The translations under genes were made by a program, and so were the position numbers. 64,000 nucleotides of DNA from NCBI GenBank assembly GCA_029202405.1, contig CP119312.1, positions 2,795,001 to 2,859,000 on the forward strand, in the 5' to 3' direction. Source of the DNA: Candidatus Devosia phytovorans (lineage in GTDB: Bacteria; Pseudomonadota; Alphaproteobacteria; Rhizobiales; Devosiaceae). This document shows positions 23,709 to 32,439 of the stretch, in pieces (position 1 is the first letter of the stretch; each line of letters starts with the position of its first letter). Below the pieces are notes generated by a model that was not told where the DNA came from, made no database searches, and was given only the letters and a program-made list of their open reading frames with translations.

Positions 23709-23745
23709 GTTCCAATGGCGTTCGTGACGCCGTTATTGTTGGAAC
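23709..23745. repeat. Nested inverted repeat between the Spy-like gene and flgD
   Basis: Outer arms GTTCCAA/TTGGAAC and inner arms GGCGT/ACGCC around TCGTG. It can fold on either strand. No T-run follows, so it may stabilise or process the transcript or mark a boundary before flgD. Confidence 0.55.
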
Positions 23746-23781
23746 GGACCGGATGGAAAAATCAGGCGCAGAAATGCGCGT

Positions 23782-24258
23782 TCAGCGAGGCGGCGGCATC
23801 ATGGGACCGCCCGGCGGCGGCGGACCGCCGGGACCACGCGGGCCGAGGAAGACGATCTCGGCAAAGGCAGAGCGTTCGGCAGCGGAGAGGTCGGCCAGGG
23901 CGTCGCCAACCAGGCGCCATTGCTCGGTTTCGGCCTGCTTGCGGGCATCGACAAGCCGGAGCAGGAGGTCGGTGACACGGGCCTCGTCATAGGGCTCGGC
24001 ACGGACGGCCTGGGTCAGCTCCTGGAAGATGCTGACCCGCTCGGAAAAGCCCTGCTGGAGCAAATGATCGACCGCATCGAGCGTGGGTTTGATGGCCTCG
24101 AGCGTCTCGGGGGAAAGGCGGCTGGCGGCGACATCGGCCATGACGAAGGGGCGAGGCTCCATCGGTCGCGGATCGCGCCACAGACCGCCGACCCACCAAC
24201 CCAGCACGAAGATATTAAGACCCAGCGAGACGATCAGGCCAAGGCGCAGCGGTGACAT
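23782..24258 (-). CDS. Periplasmic Spy/CpxP-like (heavy-metal sensor type) protein
   Basis: A 158-residue protein with one N-terminal membrane helix (LGLIVSLGLNIFVLGWWVGG), a helical periplasmic part typical of the metal-resistance sensor family (heavy-metal sensors related to Spy and CpxP) and a Pro/Gly-rich tail (GPGGPPPPGGP). In alphaproteobacteria such genes usually follow an ECF sigma factor and a membrane anti-sigma. Here the anti-sigma-like gene is 21 bp upstream, while the sigma gene is 4 kb away. It is probably membrane-anchored and stress-sensing; the signal is unknown. Confidence 0.78.
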   Translation of the reverse strand: MSPLRLGLIVSLGLNIFVLGWWVGGLWRDPRPMEPRPFVMADVAASRLSPETLEAIKPTLDAVDHLLQQGFSERVSIFQELTQAVRAEPYDEARVTDLLLRLVDARKQAETEQWRLVGDALADLSAAERSAFAEIVFLGPRGPGGPPPPGGPMMPPPR

Positions 24259-24279
24259 GGGCGGCTTACTCTCCGGGGC

Positions 24280-24726
24280 CTAGTAGGCGAGATCGCCATA
24301 GACCGCCGCGATATAGGTGGATTCGACGTCGTGGGGCGAAGAAAACACGGCCTGCGTGCAGATGCCACCAACAAAGCAGACAACCATGGCTGCCGCAGCA
24401 TAGGCCGCCGGTCGTGACCAGCTGCGCCGGACCGGCGCCATGACGACGGGCGCGGGTTGGGGTCGCGGAAACTGCAGGACATCGGCAGTGCGGGTTTCGT
24501 CGGGCAGGCTGGCAAGGAGCGCGCTGCGCAGGCGGTCGGGAGCCTTGACGGGTTCGGCCAGCAGGCCGGACAAAGCGCCATCGAGCCGCTCGGCCTCTGC
24601 CAGCAGGACCTGCGCTTGGCGCGATTGTTCAAGCAAAGCAGAGCCGGCGCGCGCTTCGGCGGCGGGCCAGTTGGAGAGCTTGCACCCGTGGGTATCAAGC
24701 GCGTCCTGGAAGTCCTCAAGGGTCAC
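24280..24726 (-). CDS. Anti-sigma-like membrane protein
   Basis: A 148-residue protein. The cytoplasmic part (residues 1-105) has the pattern ALDTHGCKLSNWPAAEARAG and LLAEAERLDGALSGL common to small proteins paired with ECF sigma factors and Spy-like sensors. One membrane helix is near residues 110-130 (AAYAAAAMVVCFVGGICTQA). The start is a GTG with AGAGG 4-5 bases upstream; the longer frame to 25017 runs antisense-like through fliS. It probably binds the sigma factor encoded at 28235-28879. Call rests on pattern and context, not on a definite domain. Confidence 0.62.
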   Translation of the reverse strand: MTLEDFQDALDTHGCKLSNWPAAEARAGSALLEQSRQAQVLLAEAERLDGALSGLLAEPVKAPDRLRSALLASLPDETRTADVLQFPRPQPAPVVMAPVRRSWSRPAAYAAAAMVVCFVGGICTQAVFSSPHDVESTYIAAVYGDLAY

Positions 24727-24776
24727 CGTTACCTCTTCTGGGTCCGTCGCAACGAATGACAGTGTAAAGCTGTTCG

Positions 24777-25190
24777 CTAGCGGATTGAAGTCGTTGCGGC
24801 GACAAGATCGTTTGATGGGGCCATGCCGGCGACACCGGCCCAGGCATTGCGCAGTTCGAGAAGTCCAGCAGCGATGCGCACATAGCGCTGTTCGGCATCG
24901 GGTTTGCCAAAGGCGCTGTGCAGGGAGATCATGTTGGCCAGATAGGTCTGGCGCAGGGTCTGGGCCATGTCGTCGTCGCCAATGATATTGCTCGAAAGGC
25001 CGCGCAGGACCTGGCATGCCTTGTTGATGGCGATATAGGCGTCCTCGATCTTGCGGTCGCGATTGGCAAGGATCGCCTGGCGGATGGAGCGCAGGGCCAC
25101 ATCGTAGAGACGCACCACCGCGACGCGGGGATGGACGGTAGCAGCAGCAGCGCGATAGGCCGCGAAGGCGGCGTTGGACGCAAGAGTCAT
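24777..25190 (-). CDS. fliS: Flagellin chaperone FliS
   Basis: A 137-residue helical cytoplasmic protein that binds flagellin until export. It has the FliS pattern: N-terminal YRAAAATVHP with VRLYDVALRSIRQAILAN, then a region with KACQVLRGLSSNI and later LRQTYLANMISLHSAFG. It overlaps fliD by four bases, the usual fliD-fliS pairing. Confidence 0.87.
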   Translation of the reverse strand: MTLASNAAFAAYRAAAATVHPRVAVVRLYDVALRSIRQAILANRDRKIEDAYIAINKACQVLRGLSSNIIGDDDMAQTLRQTYLANMISLHSAFGKPDAEQRYVRIAAGLLELRNAWAGVAGMAPSNDLVAATTSIR

Positions 25191-26890
25191 GAGGAGCTGT
25201 TCCAGGTGTCGATAAGGGTCGTCAGATAGTCGAGGGAGGATTCCGCCGTCTCGATTGCCGCCTGGTAGCGGGCATAGAGCGCGGTCAGATTGGTCTGGTA
25301 GGTCTCGGCGCGACTGCGGATGTCGTCGGACTTGGCCTGAAGATCGATATTGTAGTCTTCAAGATTGCCGATGACCGTGGCCAGCGTGCCGCTGGCCGTA
25401 TCGGACGCGCCCTTGGCCGCATTGTAGAGCAATTCGGCGAGGCCGGTCTGGGTGGTGATGGCGATCGACTGGCTGGTGGTGCCGGCATAGACGAAGGTGT
25501 AGCCCTCATAGGCCGTGCCGGTCTTGCCGATGATGCGGGTGCCGTTGACGGTAAAGAGGCTGTCGTCGCCCTCTACCCCGGCCGAGACGAGCGCGCCGCT
25601 GCTGTCGGTCGTCACGTCTAGAGTGAAGCTGCCGAGGTCGGTGGTCCCGCGCGCCAGCAGCATCAGATTGGTGGTCGAGGCGGTAAACTGGAAGCTGAGC
25701 AAATCCTCGATCTCGTCGAGATTGCCGAGGAGCGCTGCATCGAGCACGGTCTCGTCCAGCACCAGCTGATTGGTGCTGTCAAAGCTGAGGCCCAGCAGCG
25801 ACATGCCGGTGTCGCCAATGCGCGATGAAATGGCTTCGGCCAGCTGGTTGGTGATCGCGCGCAGCGTGCCATCGCCAAAGAGCACCGTGGTTTCGGCATT
25901 GCTGGATGTCGGGATCTGCTGCTGGGCGTAGGCGAATTCGCGATAGGCATTGTAGGCATCGACGAGCGCGACGATGGCTTCCTTGACGCTGGCCAGATCG
26001 GTGCCGACTTCGAGGGTCAGCGGATCGCTGGCGGATGTCGTTGCATAGACATGCAGGGTCACGCCTTCGATGACGTCGTCGATATCATTGCTGGTGCGCG
26101 TGATGGTCAGGCCATCGACCTGCAGGATGGCGGACTGGGCGGCCTGCAGCTGGTTGGCGAAGCTGCCATCCTCGGCGACGATGCCCAGGGTCTGCAGGAC
26201 GGTGTCGCCGTAATTGTCGGCGGCGGTGATGGGCAGACCGGTTTCCACCGCGGTCAGTACAATGCGATGGTCGGTGCCCGACACCGACAGCAGGCTCGCC
26301 TGCACGCCCGAACTCTCGGTCGTGCCATTGATGGCCTCGACGATCTCGCTCAGCGACATGTCGGCAGTAATGGTGATGGAAACCAGGTTCTCGCCGGTAC
26401 CGAGGCTGATGGTGCCATCGAGCGAAAGGTCGGTCGATTTGGAGGCGATGGCGGAGCCGGCCACTTTATGCGCCTTGGCGACCTGCTCGACCACGATCTC
26501 GTGGGAGCCGATCGCCGCGCCGCTCTCGACGGTGGCGGCCAGGGCCGATGAGGTCGAGGTGCCGTCGCTGGCAGTAAGATAGGCGGTGCGGGAGGTGAAG
26601 ATATTGCTGCTGGCATTGCTGGTGCCGGAGGCGGCGCGCAGGCTGTTGGCTGCTGTCGTGACGTCGCCCAGCAGGGTCTGCATACTCTGGTACGACGCGA
26701 TCTTGGCCTCGTTGGCCGTGATCTTGAGATCGACGCTATCGGCCTTGGCCAGCTTGGCGTCCACCGCCAGAGTGATCAGGGCGTTCCAGTCGATATCCGA
26801 GGTGGACGACGATGATGACGACGCGGTGGTTGCCGTGGTCGAGGAGAGCGAGCTGGAGATGAGCGATGTGGTGCTACTGACGGAAGCCAT
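25187..26890 (-). CDS. fliD: Flagellar filament cap protein FliD
   Basis: A 567-residue cap protein (HAP2) that helps flagellin fold at the filament tip. The N-terminus is Ser/Thr-rich with SDIDWNALITLAVDAKLAKA and the helix NEAKIASYQSMQTLLGDV; the C-terminus has the FliD motif LEDYNIDLQAKSDDIRSRAE then RYQAAIE. The start at 26890 is preferred over 26926, which would add MPHAPPHHRDHA. It is followed without gap by fliS. Confidence 0.92.
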   Translation of the reverse strand: MASVSSTTSLISSSLSSTTATTASSSSSSTSDIDWNALITLAVDAKLAKADSVDLKITANEAKIASYQSMQTLLGDVTTAANSLRAASGTSNASSNIFTSRTAYLTASDGTSTSSALAATVESGAAIGSHEIVVEQVAKAHKVAGSAIASKSTDLSLDGTISLGTGENLVSITITADMSLSEIVEAINGTTESSGVQASLLSVSGTDHRIVLTAVETGLPITAADNYGDTVLQTLGIVAEDGSFANQLQAAQSAILQVDGLTITRTSNDIDDVIEGVTLHVYATTSASDPLTLEVGTDLASVKEAIVALVDAYNAYREFAYAQQQIPTSSNAETTVLFGDGTLRAITNQLAEAISSRIGDTGMSLLGLSFDSTNQLVLDETVLDAALLGNLDEIEDLLSFQFTASTTNLMLLARGTTDLGSFTLDVTTDSSGALVSAGVEGDDSLFTVNGTRIIGKTGTAYEGYTFVYAGTTSQSIAITTQTGLAELLYNAAKGASDTASGTLATVIGNLEDYNIDLQAKSDDIRSRAETYQTNLTALYARYQAAIETAESSLDYLTTLIDTWNSSS

Positions 26891-26942
26891 GGCGTGATCC
26901 CGGTGATGCGGGGGTGCGTGCGGCACCCCCGATCGGTTGCGA

Positions 26943-28109
26943 CTACTGCATCAGCTTGAGCAGATCCTGCGGCATCTGGCTGGCCTGTGCGGCGGCAGCG
27001 ACAGCAGCCTGCGTCTTGACCTTGGCAGCGGCCAACTTGGCCGATTCCGAAGCGACGTCGGTATCGGAAATGGCCGAGCTGGCAGCGCTGAGGTTTTCGA
27101 TGCTGGTGGCGATGGAGTCCGAGCGGAAGGAGAAGCGCGATTCCAGCGCACCGATATTGGCGCGAGCTTCCGAGACCTGGTCGATGGCCGCGTCGATGGC
27201 GGCAATGGCGGCTGCGGCGCCGGTCTGGCTGGAAACGCTCAGCTCGCCGGTGTCCTGACCGCTGGCGGTGGTGGTCGCCATGCCCAGGGTGGCCGCCGTC
27301 ATGCCCTCGAAGCCATCCAGAGTGATCGTTGCATCGGCGCCTGTATCGGTTGATGTGAGGACCAGGGTGCCCGTGTCGGAAATGCTGGCGGTCACGCCGG
27401 TATCGTCGGCAGCGTTGATGGCGGCGGCAATGTCTTCCATCGAAATGGTCTGAGCACCAGTGCTGTCCTCGTCACCCAGGGTGATCGTGGTGCCATTGAT
27501 GGTGAAGGAGGCCGTTGCTTCGGCGTCCAGCGACAGCGAGGTCGTGCTCGTTCCCGTGAGCACGGCCTCGCTGGCCTCAGCAGTCGTCAGGCCCAAGCCT
27601 TCGGCATTGAGCGTGGCGATGGAGACGTTGATGGTGTCGGTGGCGTCGGAGCCGACGACGACGGTGACGCCGGTGCCCGAGAAGGAGCTGGTGCCATCGA
27701 GAAGGCTGGCGCCATTGTAGCGGGTCGAGGTGGCAATGCCGTCAACTTCGTCGACCAGCTGCGCGAATTCGGCATCGATATAGACGCGCTCGGAATCGGT
27801 GACGGTGCCCGAGGCTGACTGCGATGCCAGCGACTTCATGCGCTGCAGGATGTCGGTGATGTTGGAGGCGCCGCCGTCGGCGGTCTGCAGCACCGAAACG
27901 CCATGGGAAGCGTTGGTGGCGGCCTGGGTCAGGGCGGTGACGTCGGAATTGATGCGGGTGGCGATGGCAAGGCCTGCGGCGTCATCGGACGCCTGGGTGA
28001 TGCGCGAGCCACTGGCCAGCTTGCTCAGCGACGAAGTCTGTTCGGCCGAATTGATGTTGAGGTAGCGGACTGCGGAATTGGCAGCGATATTGGTCGAAAT
28101 GACGGGCAT
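26943..28109 (-). CDS. fliC: Flagellin
   Basis: A 388-residue filament subunit. The N-terminal D0/D1 domain is classic (MPVISTNIAANSAVRYLNIN, then LASGSRITQASDDAAGLAIA), the middle is variable, and the C-terminal helices (EARANIGALESRFSF, then QMPQDLLKLMQ) complete the core. It is rich in Ala, Ser, Thr and has no Cys. GGAGG lies 5-6 bases before the ATG. It is followed by fliD and fliS. The upstream gap carries a 33-bp element also found upstream of the sigma gene. Confidence 0.95.
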   Translation of the reverse strand: MPVISTNIAANSAVRYLNINSAEQTSSLSKLASGSRITQASDDAAGLAIATRINSDVTALTQAATNASHGVSVLQTADGGASNITDILQRMKSLASQSASGTVTDSERVYIDAEFAQLVDEVDGIATSTRYNGASLLDGTSSFSGTGVTVVVGSDATDTINVSIATLNAEGLGLTTAEASEAVLTGTSTTSLSLDAEATASFTINGTTITLGDEDSTGAQTISMEDIAAAINAADDTGVTASISDTGTLVLTSTDTGADATITLDGFEGMTAATLGMATTTASGQDTGELSVSSQTGAAAAIAAIDAAIDQVSEARANIGALESRFSFRSDSIATSIENLSAASSAISDTDVASESAKLAAAKVKTQAAVAAAAQASQMPQDLLKLMQ

Positions 28110-28176
28110 AATTGCCTCCTGGTTCTGTCCCTTGACGCTCTCCCTGCTGGAGGCGTTGGCGCATGGCGCTCACCGG

Positions 28177-28209
28177 GTTCAACGGGCCGTTGGGCGAAGT
28201 CAGGCGGAG
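28177..28209. repeat. 33-bp repeat, copy upstream of flagellin
   Basis: This copy and that at 28925-28957 agree in 25 of 33 positions, including AACGGGCC and TCAGGCGGAG at both ends. The pair flanks the ECF sigma gene and lies upstream of the flagellin and sigma starts, at 68 and 46 bp from the ATGs. Confidence 0.55.
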
Positions 28210-28234
28210 CGGGTGTGCGGCCCGGATTTTATGG

Positions 28235-28879
28235 TTAATCGTTGGTAAAGGAGGCGCGGATGTCGCCTTCGGCGCCCGAGAGCAGGGCGCGCAATTGCTG
28301 GCGACCGCGCTTGAGCAGGGATTCGACCGCCATGACGGTGGTGCCCATGATCTCGGCGATCTCGGCATTGCGCAGGTCGTCGGTGTAGCTCAGGATCAGG
28401 GCAATGCGCTGTTGCTCGGGCAGGCGGGCCATGGCGCGGTCGAGGAGGCTGGTGACCTCGCTGCGATGGATGGTTTCCACCGCATCGGGGGCGCCGTCCA
28501 CGGTTTCGGGAACCTCGTCGATCTGCTCGTTGCGCGGACGCCGGTGCAGGTCGAGGCAACGATTGGTCACCACGCGATAAAGCCAGGTCGAAAAGCGTGC
28601 GCGGCCCGGCTGCCAGGAGCCGCGAGTGCTCCAGACCTTGAGCAGCACGTCCTGCGCCACGTCTTCGGCATCCGAAGCGCTGCGCAGGATGCGGAGCGCC
28701 AAAGCATAGGCGCGATCGACGTGACGCTCGACCAGCATGCGGAAGGCATCCTGTTCGCCGCGGCCGATGCGCTCGAGCAACAGATCATCGTCGTCGAGCG
28801 GGCGCGTGACCGGCGAAAGGTCGTCGGCGCTCACTTGCGCAAGATCCGCGTCTGGGGCGTTTCTGAGAGCCAGGCCCAT
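28235..28879 (-). CDS. ECF-type RNA polymerase sigma factor
   Basis: A 214-residue sigma-70 family protein of the ECF group. Region 2 is AFRMLVERHVDRAYALALRI then SDAEDVAQDVLLKVW; region 4 is LPEQQRIALILSYTDDLRNA then EIAEIMGTTVMAVESLLKRG. It directs RNA polymerase to stress or envelope genes. The start at 28879 has GAGGA 6-7 bases upstream; the ATG at 28909 lacks one. Next downstream genes are flagellin, fliD and fliS, then an anti-sigma-like gene and a Spy-like gene, so its partners appear separated from it. Confidence 0.92.
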   Translation of the reverse strand: MGLALRNAPDADLAQVSADDLSPVTRPLDDDDLLLERIGRGEQDAFRMLVERHVDRAYALALRILRSASDAEDVAQDVLLKVWSTRGSWQPGRARFSTWLYRVVTNRCLDLHRRPRNEQIDEVPETVDGAPDAVETIHRSEVTSLLDRAMARLPEQQRIALILSYTDDLRNAEIAEIMGTTVMAVESLLKRGRQQLRALLSGAEGDIRASFTND

Positions 28880-28924
28880 GTCCGTTCCTCGGTACCTATG
28901 CAGTGACAATTGTGGTTCCGAAGA

Positions 28925-28957
28925 GTTGAACGGGCCACCGGCCAGAATCAGGCGGAG
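28925..28957. repeat. 33-bp repeat, copy upstream of the ECF sigma gene
   Basis: Same orientation as 28177-28209, 25 of 33 positions identical. Could be a shared regulatory element or the trace of a local duplication. Confidence 0.55.
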
Positions 28958-29228
28958 AAAAACGCAGTTATTTCAGTTATTTAGTGGGCAGTTTTTGCCG
29001 ACGGACCGGCAAAATATACCTAGCATTCTGCAGTGATGGCAGGCTGACATTGCCGTGGTTGGTCGGATCGTTGCTCAATGTTGCTGTGCCAGACAATTTT
29101 GTTGCCGAGCGTTTCTGCGAGGTCGCGACGCCTTGGTGGAAGCGGAGGCAGGCGCAGTACGCGGGCACTGCCCCCTCACGCATATTGCGCTTGCATGCGC
29201 ACGATCCCTGTGTAATTTCTGAATTTGA

Positions 29229-29240
29229 GAAAACCTTTTC
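29229..29240. promoter_or_regulatory. Candidate operator for the LacI-type regulator
   Basis: GAAAA-CC-TTTTC, a perfect inverted repeat with a 2-base centre, 126 bp upstream of the binding-protein gene. LacI-family operators have this form, usually with a CG centre. Only one copy was noticed; tentative. Confidence 0.3.
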
Positions 29241-29366
29241 CTGACATCGCTGACCGGCCCCAAATGGTCGGCAGGATCAGCCGGGAAAGTTTTCCGAAGG
29301 GCTCGTGGAGGAGCCGAGGGTGGCGGAGGAGGAGATTCCGGCGCCCGATCACAAGGGAGGATTTTC

Positions 29367-30620
29367 ATGACTTTGCCACTTCTGGGCAGGATGGCGCTCG
29401 CGCTGTCGCTTTCGACGGCAGTGCTGGGCCCGGTTGCCGCCCATGCCGAAACGCTGAGCATCTGGGCGCGCGCCTCAAGCTCGAATGCCGCGCAGCATAT
29501 GGTCGATCTGTGGAACGCCAGCCATGACGACAAGCTGGAGCTGACCACCATTCCCGACAACCAGATGGTGACCAAGCTCGCCACCTCGGTGCAATCGGGC
29601 GATGTGCCGGACCTGATCTCGTTCGACCTGATCTTCATGCCCGACTTCATGAAGGCGGGATTTTTGACCGACCTGACTGAGACGCTGGGTGCCGACCCGA
29701 ACCAGGCCAAGGTGGCAAAGGCGTTCCAGGATCTCGCCAGCTATGACGGCAAACTCTATGGCACCGGCTTCACCCCTGACGTGTCGATCCTGCTCTACAA
29801 CAAGGACCTGTTCGAAGCGGCGGGGCTTGATCCGGAAAAGCCGCCGGTGACGATCGCCGAGCTGCAGGATTACGCGGCCAAGATCCATGCGACCGACCCG
29901 GACAATATCTCGGGCTATTATTTCTCGGGCTCGTGCGGCGGCTGCAATATCTTCACCCAGGCGCCGATGATGTGGGGGAGCGGCGCCGTGCTGTTGCCGA
30001 CCGGTCCGGATACGCCGGTGCTGGACGGGCCGGGCGTGGTGGAAGTCCTCACCATGCTCAAGGATATGTGGGAGGCCGGGATCATTCCCGAAAGCGCCGA
30101 AAGCGATACCGGCGCAAATTTCACCGCGACCTTCGAAACGGGCACGGTGGGCATGCAGGGCTCGGGTGGCTTTGCCATTTCCTCGCTCAAGGCCAATCAT
30201 CCGGAGATGAATTTCGGCATTGCGCCGCTGCCGGGGATCGAGGATGGGCAGCAATCGTCCTTCGTGGGCGGCGATGTCATTGCCATTCCGTCCGGTGCCA
30301 GGAATGCCGAGCTGGCGAAGGATTTCATCACCTGGTCGCTGACCGACGAGGCGCAACTCGAGGGCCTCGCCAAGAACCTGATCCTGCCGGTGCGCACGGA
30401 TCTGGCCGACAATGAATATTTCCAGGCCGAACCACGCTATATCACCACCGCGCAGGCGGTCGGCATCGGCCAGACGCCCTATGCCTTTCACTTCAACGAC
30501 ATGGTCAATGCCGACCAGAGCCCATGGCTGACCATGATCCAGACCGCCGTGTTTGACGGCGATGTGGAAGGGGCCATCGAAGAGGCGCGCGAGGCTTTCC
30601 TCGATATCGCGTCCGACTAA
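29367..30620 (+). CDS. Sugar ABC transporter substrate-binding protein
   Basis: A 417-residue periplasmic binding protein of the family 1 (maltose/sugar) type. The signal peptide runs from residue 1 to about 27, ending PVAAHA before ETLSIWARAS. Further motifs are LISFDLIFMPDFMKAGFLTD and LYGTGFTPDVSILLYNKDLF (ligand-binding core) and MQGSGGFAISSLK. AGGGAGGA precedes the ATG by 6. It heads an operon with two permeases, a LacI regulator and a GH127 enzyme, so the likely ligand is an arabinose-containing oligosaccharide. Confidence 0.93.
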   Translation: MTLPLLGRMALALSLSTAVLGPVAAHAETLSIWARASSSNAAQHMVDLWNASHDDKLELTTIPDNQMVTKLATSVQSGDVPDLISFDLIFMPDFMKAGFLTDLTETLGADPNQAKVAKAFQDLASYDGKLYGTGFTPDVSILLYNKDLFEAAGLDPEKPPVTIAELQDYAAKIHATDPDNISGYYFSGSCGGCNIFTQAPMMWGSGAVLLPTGPDTPVLDGPGVVEVLTMLKDMWEAGIIPESAESDTGANFTATFETGTVGMQGSGGFAISSLKANHPEMNFGIAPLPGIEDGQQSSFVGGDVIAIPSGARNAELAKDFITWSLTDEAQLEGLAKNLILPVRTDLADNEYFQAEPRYITTAQAVGIGQTPYAFHFNDMVNADQSPWLTMIQTAVFDGDVEGAIEEAREAFLDIASD

Positions 30621-30640
30621 GCTTTTCTTTCCTGCCGACT

Positions 30641-30676
30641 GGGCGGCGGCTCTCCCGCTGCCGCCCTTCCTTTTTC
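30641..30676 (+). terminator. Hairpin between binding protein and permease genes
   Basis: GGGCGGC pairs with GCCGCCC around a 12-base loop, then TTCCTTTTT. It lies 20 bp after the binding-protein stop. Such structures give partial termination or protect the upstream mRNA, so that more binding protein than permease is made. Confidence 0.6.
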
Positions 30677-30695
30677 CGCGCCGGGGACCGTCGCC

Positions 30696-31571
30696 GTGGC
30701 CGCCATCCGCAATCGTCATCTGGGGCTGATCTATGTCGCCCCTGCCCTGCTCTTCGTCTCCGCCTTCGTGCTCTATCCGCTGGGGCAGCTGGTCTGGCTG
30801 TCGCTGACCGATACGTCGCTGCTGGGTGGCGGCACATGGGTGGGGCTGGAGAATTACGCCGAGGCGCTGGATGACCGCGCCTTCTGGCGGGCGCTGTGGT
30901 TCACGGTCAAATATACCGTGGTCATCACGCCGATATTGATGGGGCTGGGCTTTGCCCTGGCGCTGCTGACCAGCCAGAACACGCCGCTGAAACTGTTCAC
31001 CCGGGCGACGATCTTTTTGCCGGTTGTGATCGGGCTCGGCACATCGAGCCTGCTCTGGTACTGGCTGCTGGACCAGCAGGTGGGGCTGTTCAACAAGATC
31101 CTGCTCGACCTCGGCCTCGTCGAAGCCATGCCGGTGTGGTTCACCAAGGCCGATCCGGCGCTGGCGGCGGTGATCGTTTCGGTGACGTGGAAAGTGGTCG
31201 GCTTCGGCATGATCCTTTTCGTTGCTGCCATCCAGTCGATCAATTCGGAAGTCATCGAGGCGGCGATCATCGATGGCGCCAGCTATTGGCAGCGGGTGTG
31301 GCGGATCATCATTCCGCTCTCGATGCGCACGCTGCTGCTGGCGACGCTGATTTCGGCCATCGGCTCGATGCTGGCCTTCGAGCAGTTCTACATCATGACC
31401 GGCGGCAATCCGCGCGGGCAGACCTTCACCTCGGTCTATCTGATCTACCAGAACAGTTTCATCAGCTTCAAACTGGGCTATGGCGCAGCGCTGTCGATCA
31501 TTCTGACCGCCATCATCCTGGTGTTTTCGGCGCTGCAGGTGTTTCTCAGCAACCGGAGCGCCAGCGAATGA
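30696..31571 (+). CDS. Sugar ABC transporter permease, MalF/UgpA type
   Basis: A 291-residue inner-membrane permease with six predicted helices, the first being LIYVAPALLFVSAFVLYPLG. The ATPase-contact EAA loop is present as EAAIIDGASYWQRVWRIIIP. The start is a GTG (GTG-GCC-GCC); no better start is nearby. It overlaps the second permease by four bases (ATGA). It works with the binding protein encoded upstream. Confidence 0.93.
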   Translation: MAAIRNRHLGLIYVAPALLFVSAFVLYPLGQLVWLSLTDTSLLGGGTWVGLENYAEALDDRAFWRALWFTVKYTVVITPILMGLGFALALLTSQNTPLKLFTRATIFLPVVIGLGTSSLLWYWLLDQQVGLFNKILLDLGLVEAMPVWFTKADPALAAVIVSVTWKVVGFGMILFVAAIQSINSEVIEAAIIDGASYWQRVWRIIIPLSMRTLLLATLISAIGSMLAFEQFYIMTGGNPRGQTFTSVYLIYQNSFISFKLGYGAALSIILTAIILVFSALQVFLSNRSASE

Positions 31572-32428
31572 GCGCGATCAGCCAGAAAAGTGCGCCGATG
31601 GCGCGGGCCCAGCGCTATCTCGTTGCCGCCATCTGCGTGCTGGTCATCACGCTGATGCTGGGACCGATGGTGCTGAGCTTTTTCGCCTCGATCAAGACAC
31701 CGGCCGAGGCCTCGGCCAGCCCGCCCAACTACCTGCCGCATAGTCTGAGCGGCGAGAACTACGGCAAGATCCTCGACTATCAGGCCGGGCTTTCCACCTA
31801 TGCCGGCAACAGCTTCCTCGTAGCCGCCATTGCCATCGTGCTGTGCCTCGTGCTGGCGGTACCGGCGGGCTATGGGCTGGCGCGGTTCAGGCTGCCGTTC
31901 AAGGAGTTGATCTTTGTCCTGATGCTGGCGCCGCTGATGATCCCCTATCAGGCGCTGCTGATCCCGATCTATCTCAACTTTTCCAAGATCGGCCTGGCCA
32001 ATTCCCACCTGGGGCTGGCGATCGTTCATGCCGTGCTGCAACTGCCGTTTTCGATCTATCTGATGCGCAATGCCTTCGAGGCCATTCCGCGCGAAATCGA
32101 GGAGGCAGCGCTGATCGATGGGGCAACAAGTTTTCAGGTGCTGCGCCGCATCTTCCTGCCGCTGGTCATGCCGGGCGTGGTGACGGTAATGCTCTTCACC
32201 TTCATCAATTCGTGGAACGAGTTTCTGGCGGCGCTGATCTTCATGAACAAGGAAAGCTCGTTCACCGTGCCGATCATGCTGGTGTCGGTGCGCACCGGGC
32301 GGCTGGGCGCGGTCGACTGGGGTGCGCTGCAGGCGGGCGTCATCGTCTCTGTACTTCCCTGCATCCTCATCTATGTGCTGTTGCAGAAATATTACGTCTC
32401 CGGCTTCCTCAACGGCGCCGTGAAATAG
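31568..32428 (+). CDS. Sugar ABC transporter permease, MalG/UgpE type
   Basis: A 286-residue partner permease with six helices. Its EAA loop reads EEAALIDGATSFQVLRRIFL, followed by PLVMPGVVTVMLFTFINSWN, a typical MalG segment. The ATG lies in the stop of the preceding gene (ATGA). The longer same-frame reading upstream runs antisense to no gene but is simply an open frame within the first permease. No ATPase gene follows, so a shared MsmK/UgpC-type ATPase elsewhere is presumed. Confidence 0.94.
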   Translation: MSAISQKSAPMARAQRYLVAAICVLVITLMLGPMVLSFFASIKTPAEASASPPNYLPHSLSGENYGKILDYQAGLSTYAGNSFLVAAIAIVLCLVLAVPAGYGLARFRLPFKELIFVLMLAPLMIPYQALLIPIYLNFSKIGLANSHLGLAIVHAVLQLPFSIYLMRNAFEAIPREIEEAALIDGATSFQVLRRIFLPLVMPGVVTVMLFTFINSWNEFLAALIFMNKESSFTVPIMLVSVRTGRLGAVDWGALQAGVIVSVLPCILIYVLLQKYYVSGFLNGAVK

Positions 32429-32439
32429 AGCGGCTGGCC

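Larger units (their letters stand above)
28880..29366. other. Divergent promoter region between the sigma factor and sugar-uptake operons
   Basis: No gene is seen. It holds the second copy of the 33-bp repeat (28925-28957) on the sigma side. On the transporter side it holds GAAAACCTTTTC (29229-29240), a 5-bp inverted repeat around CC that resembles LacI-family operators. A near-palindrome TGCGCTTGCATGCGCA lies at 29186-29201. Confidence 0.5.

Noticed and set aside
31843..32439. LacI frame extended upstream into the second permease
   Set aside because: The extension is an out-of-frame reading of the permease; the HTH begins soon after the ATG at 32440.
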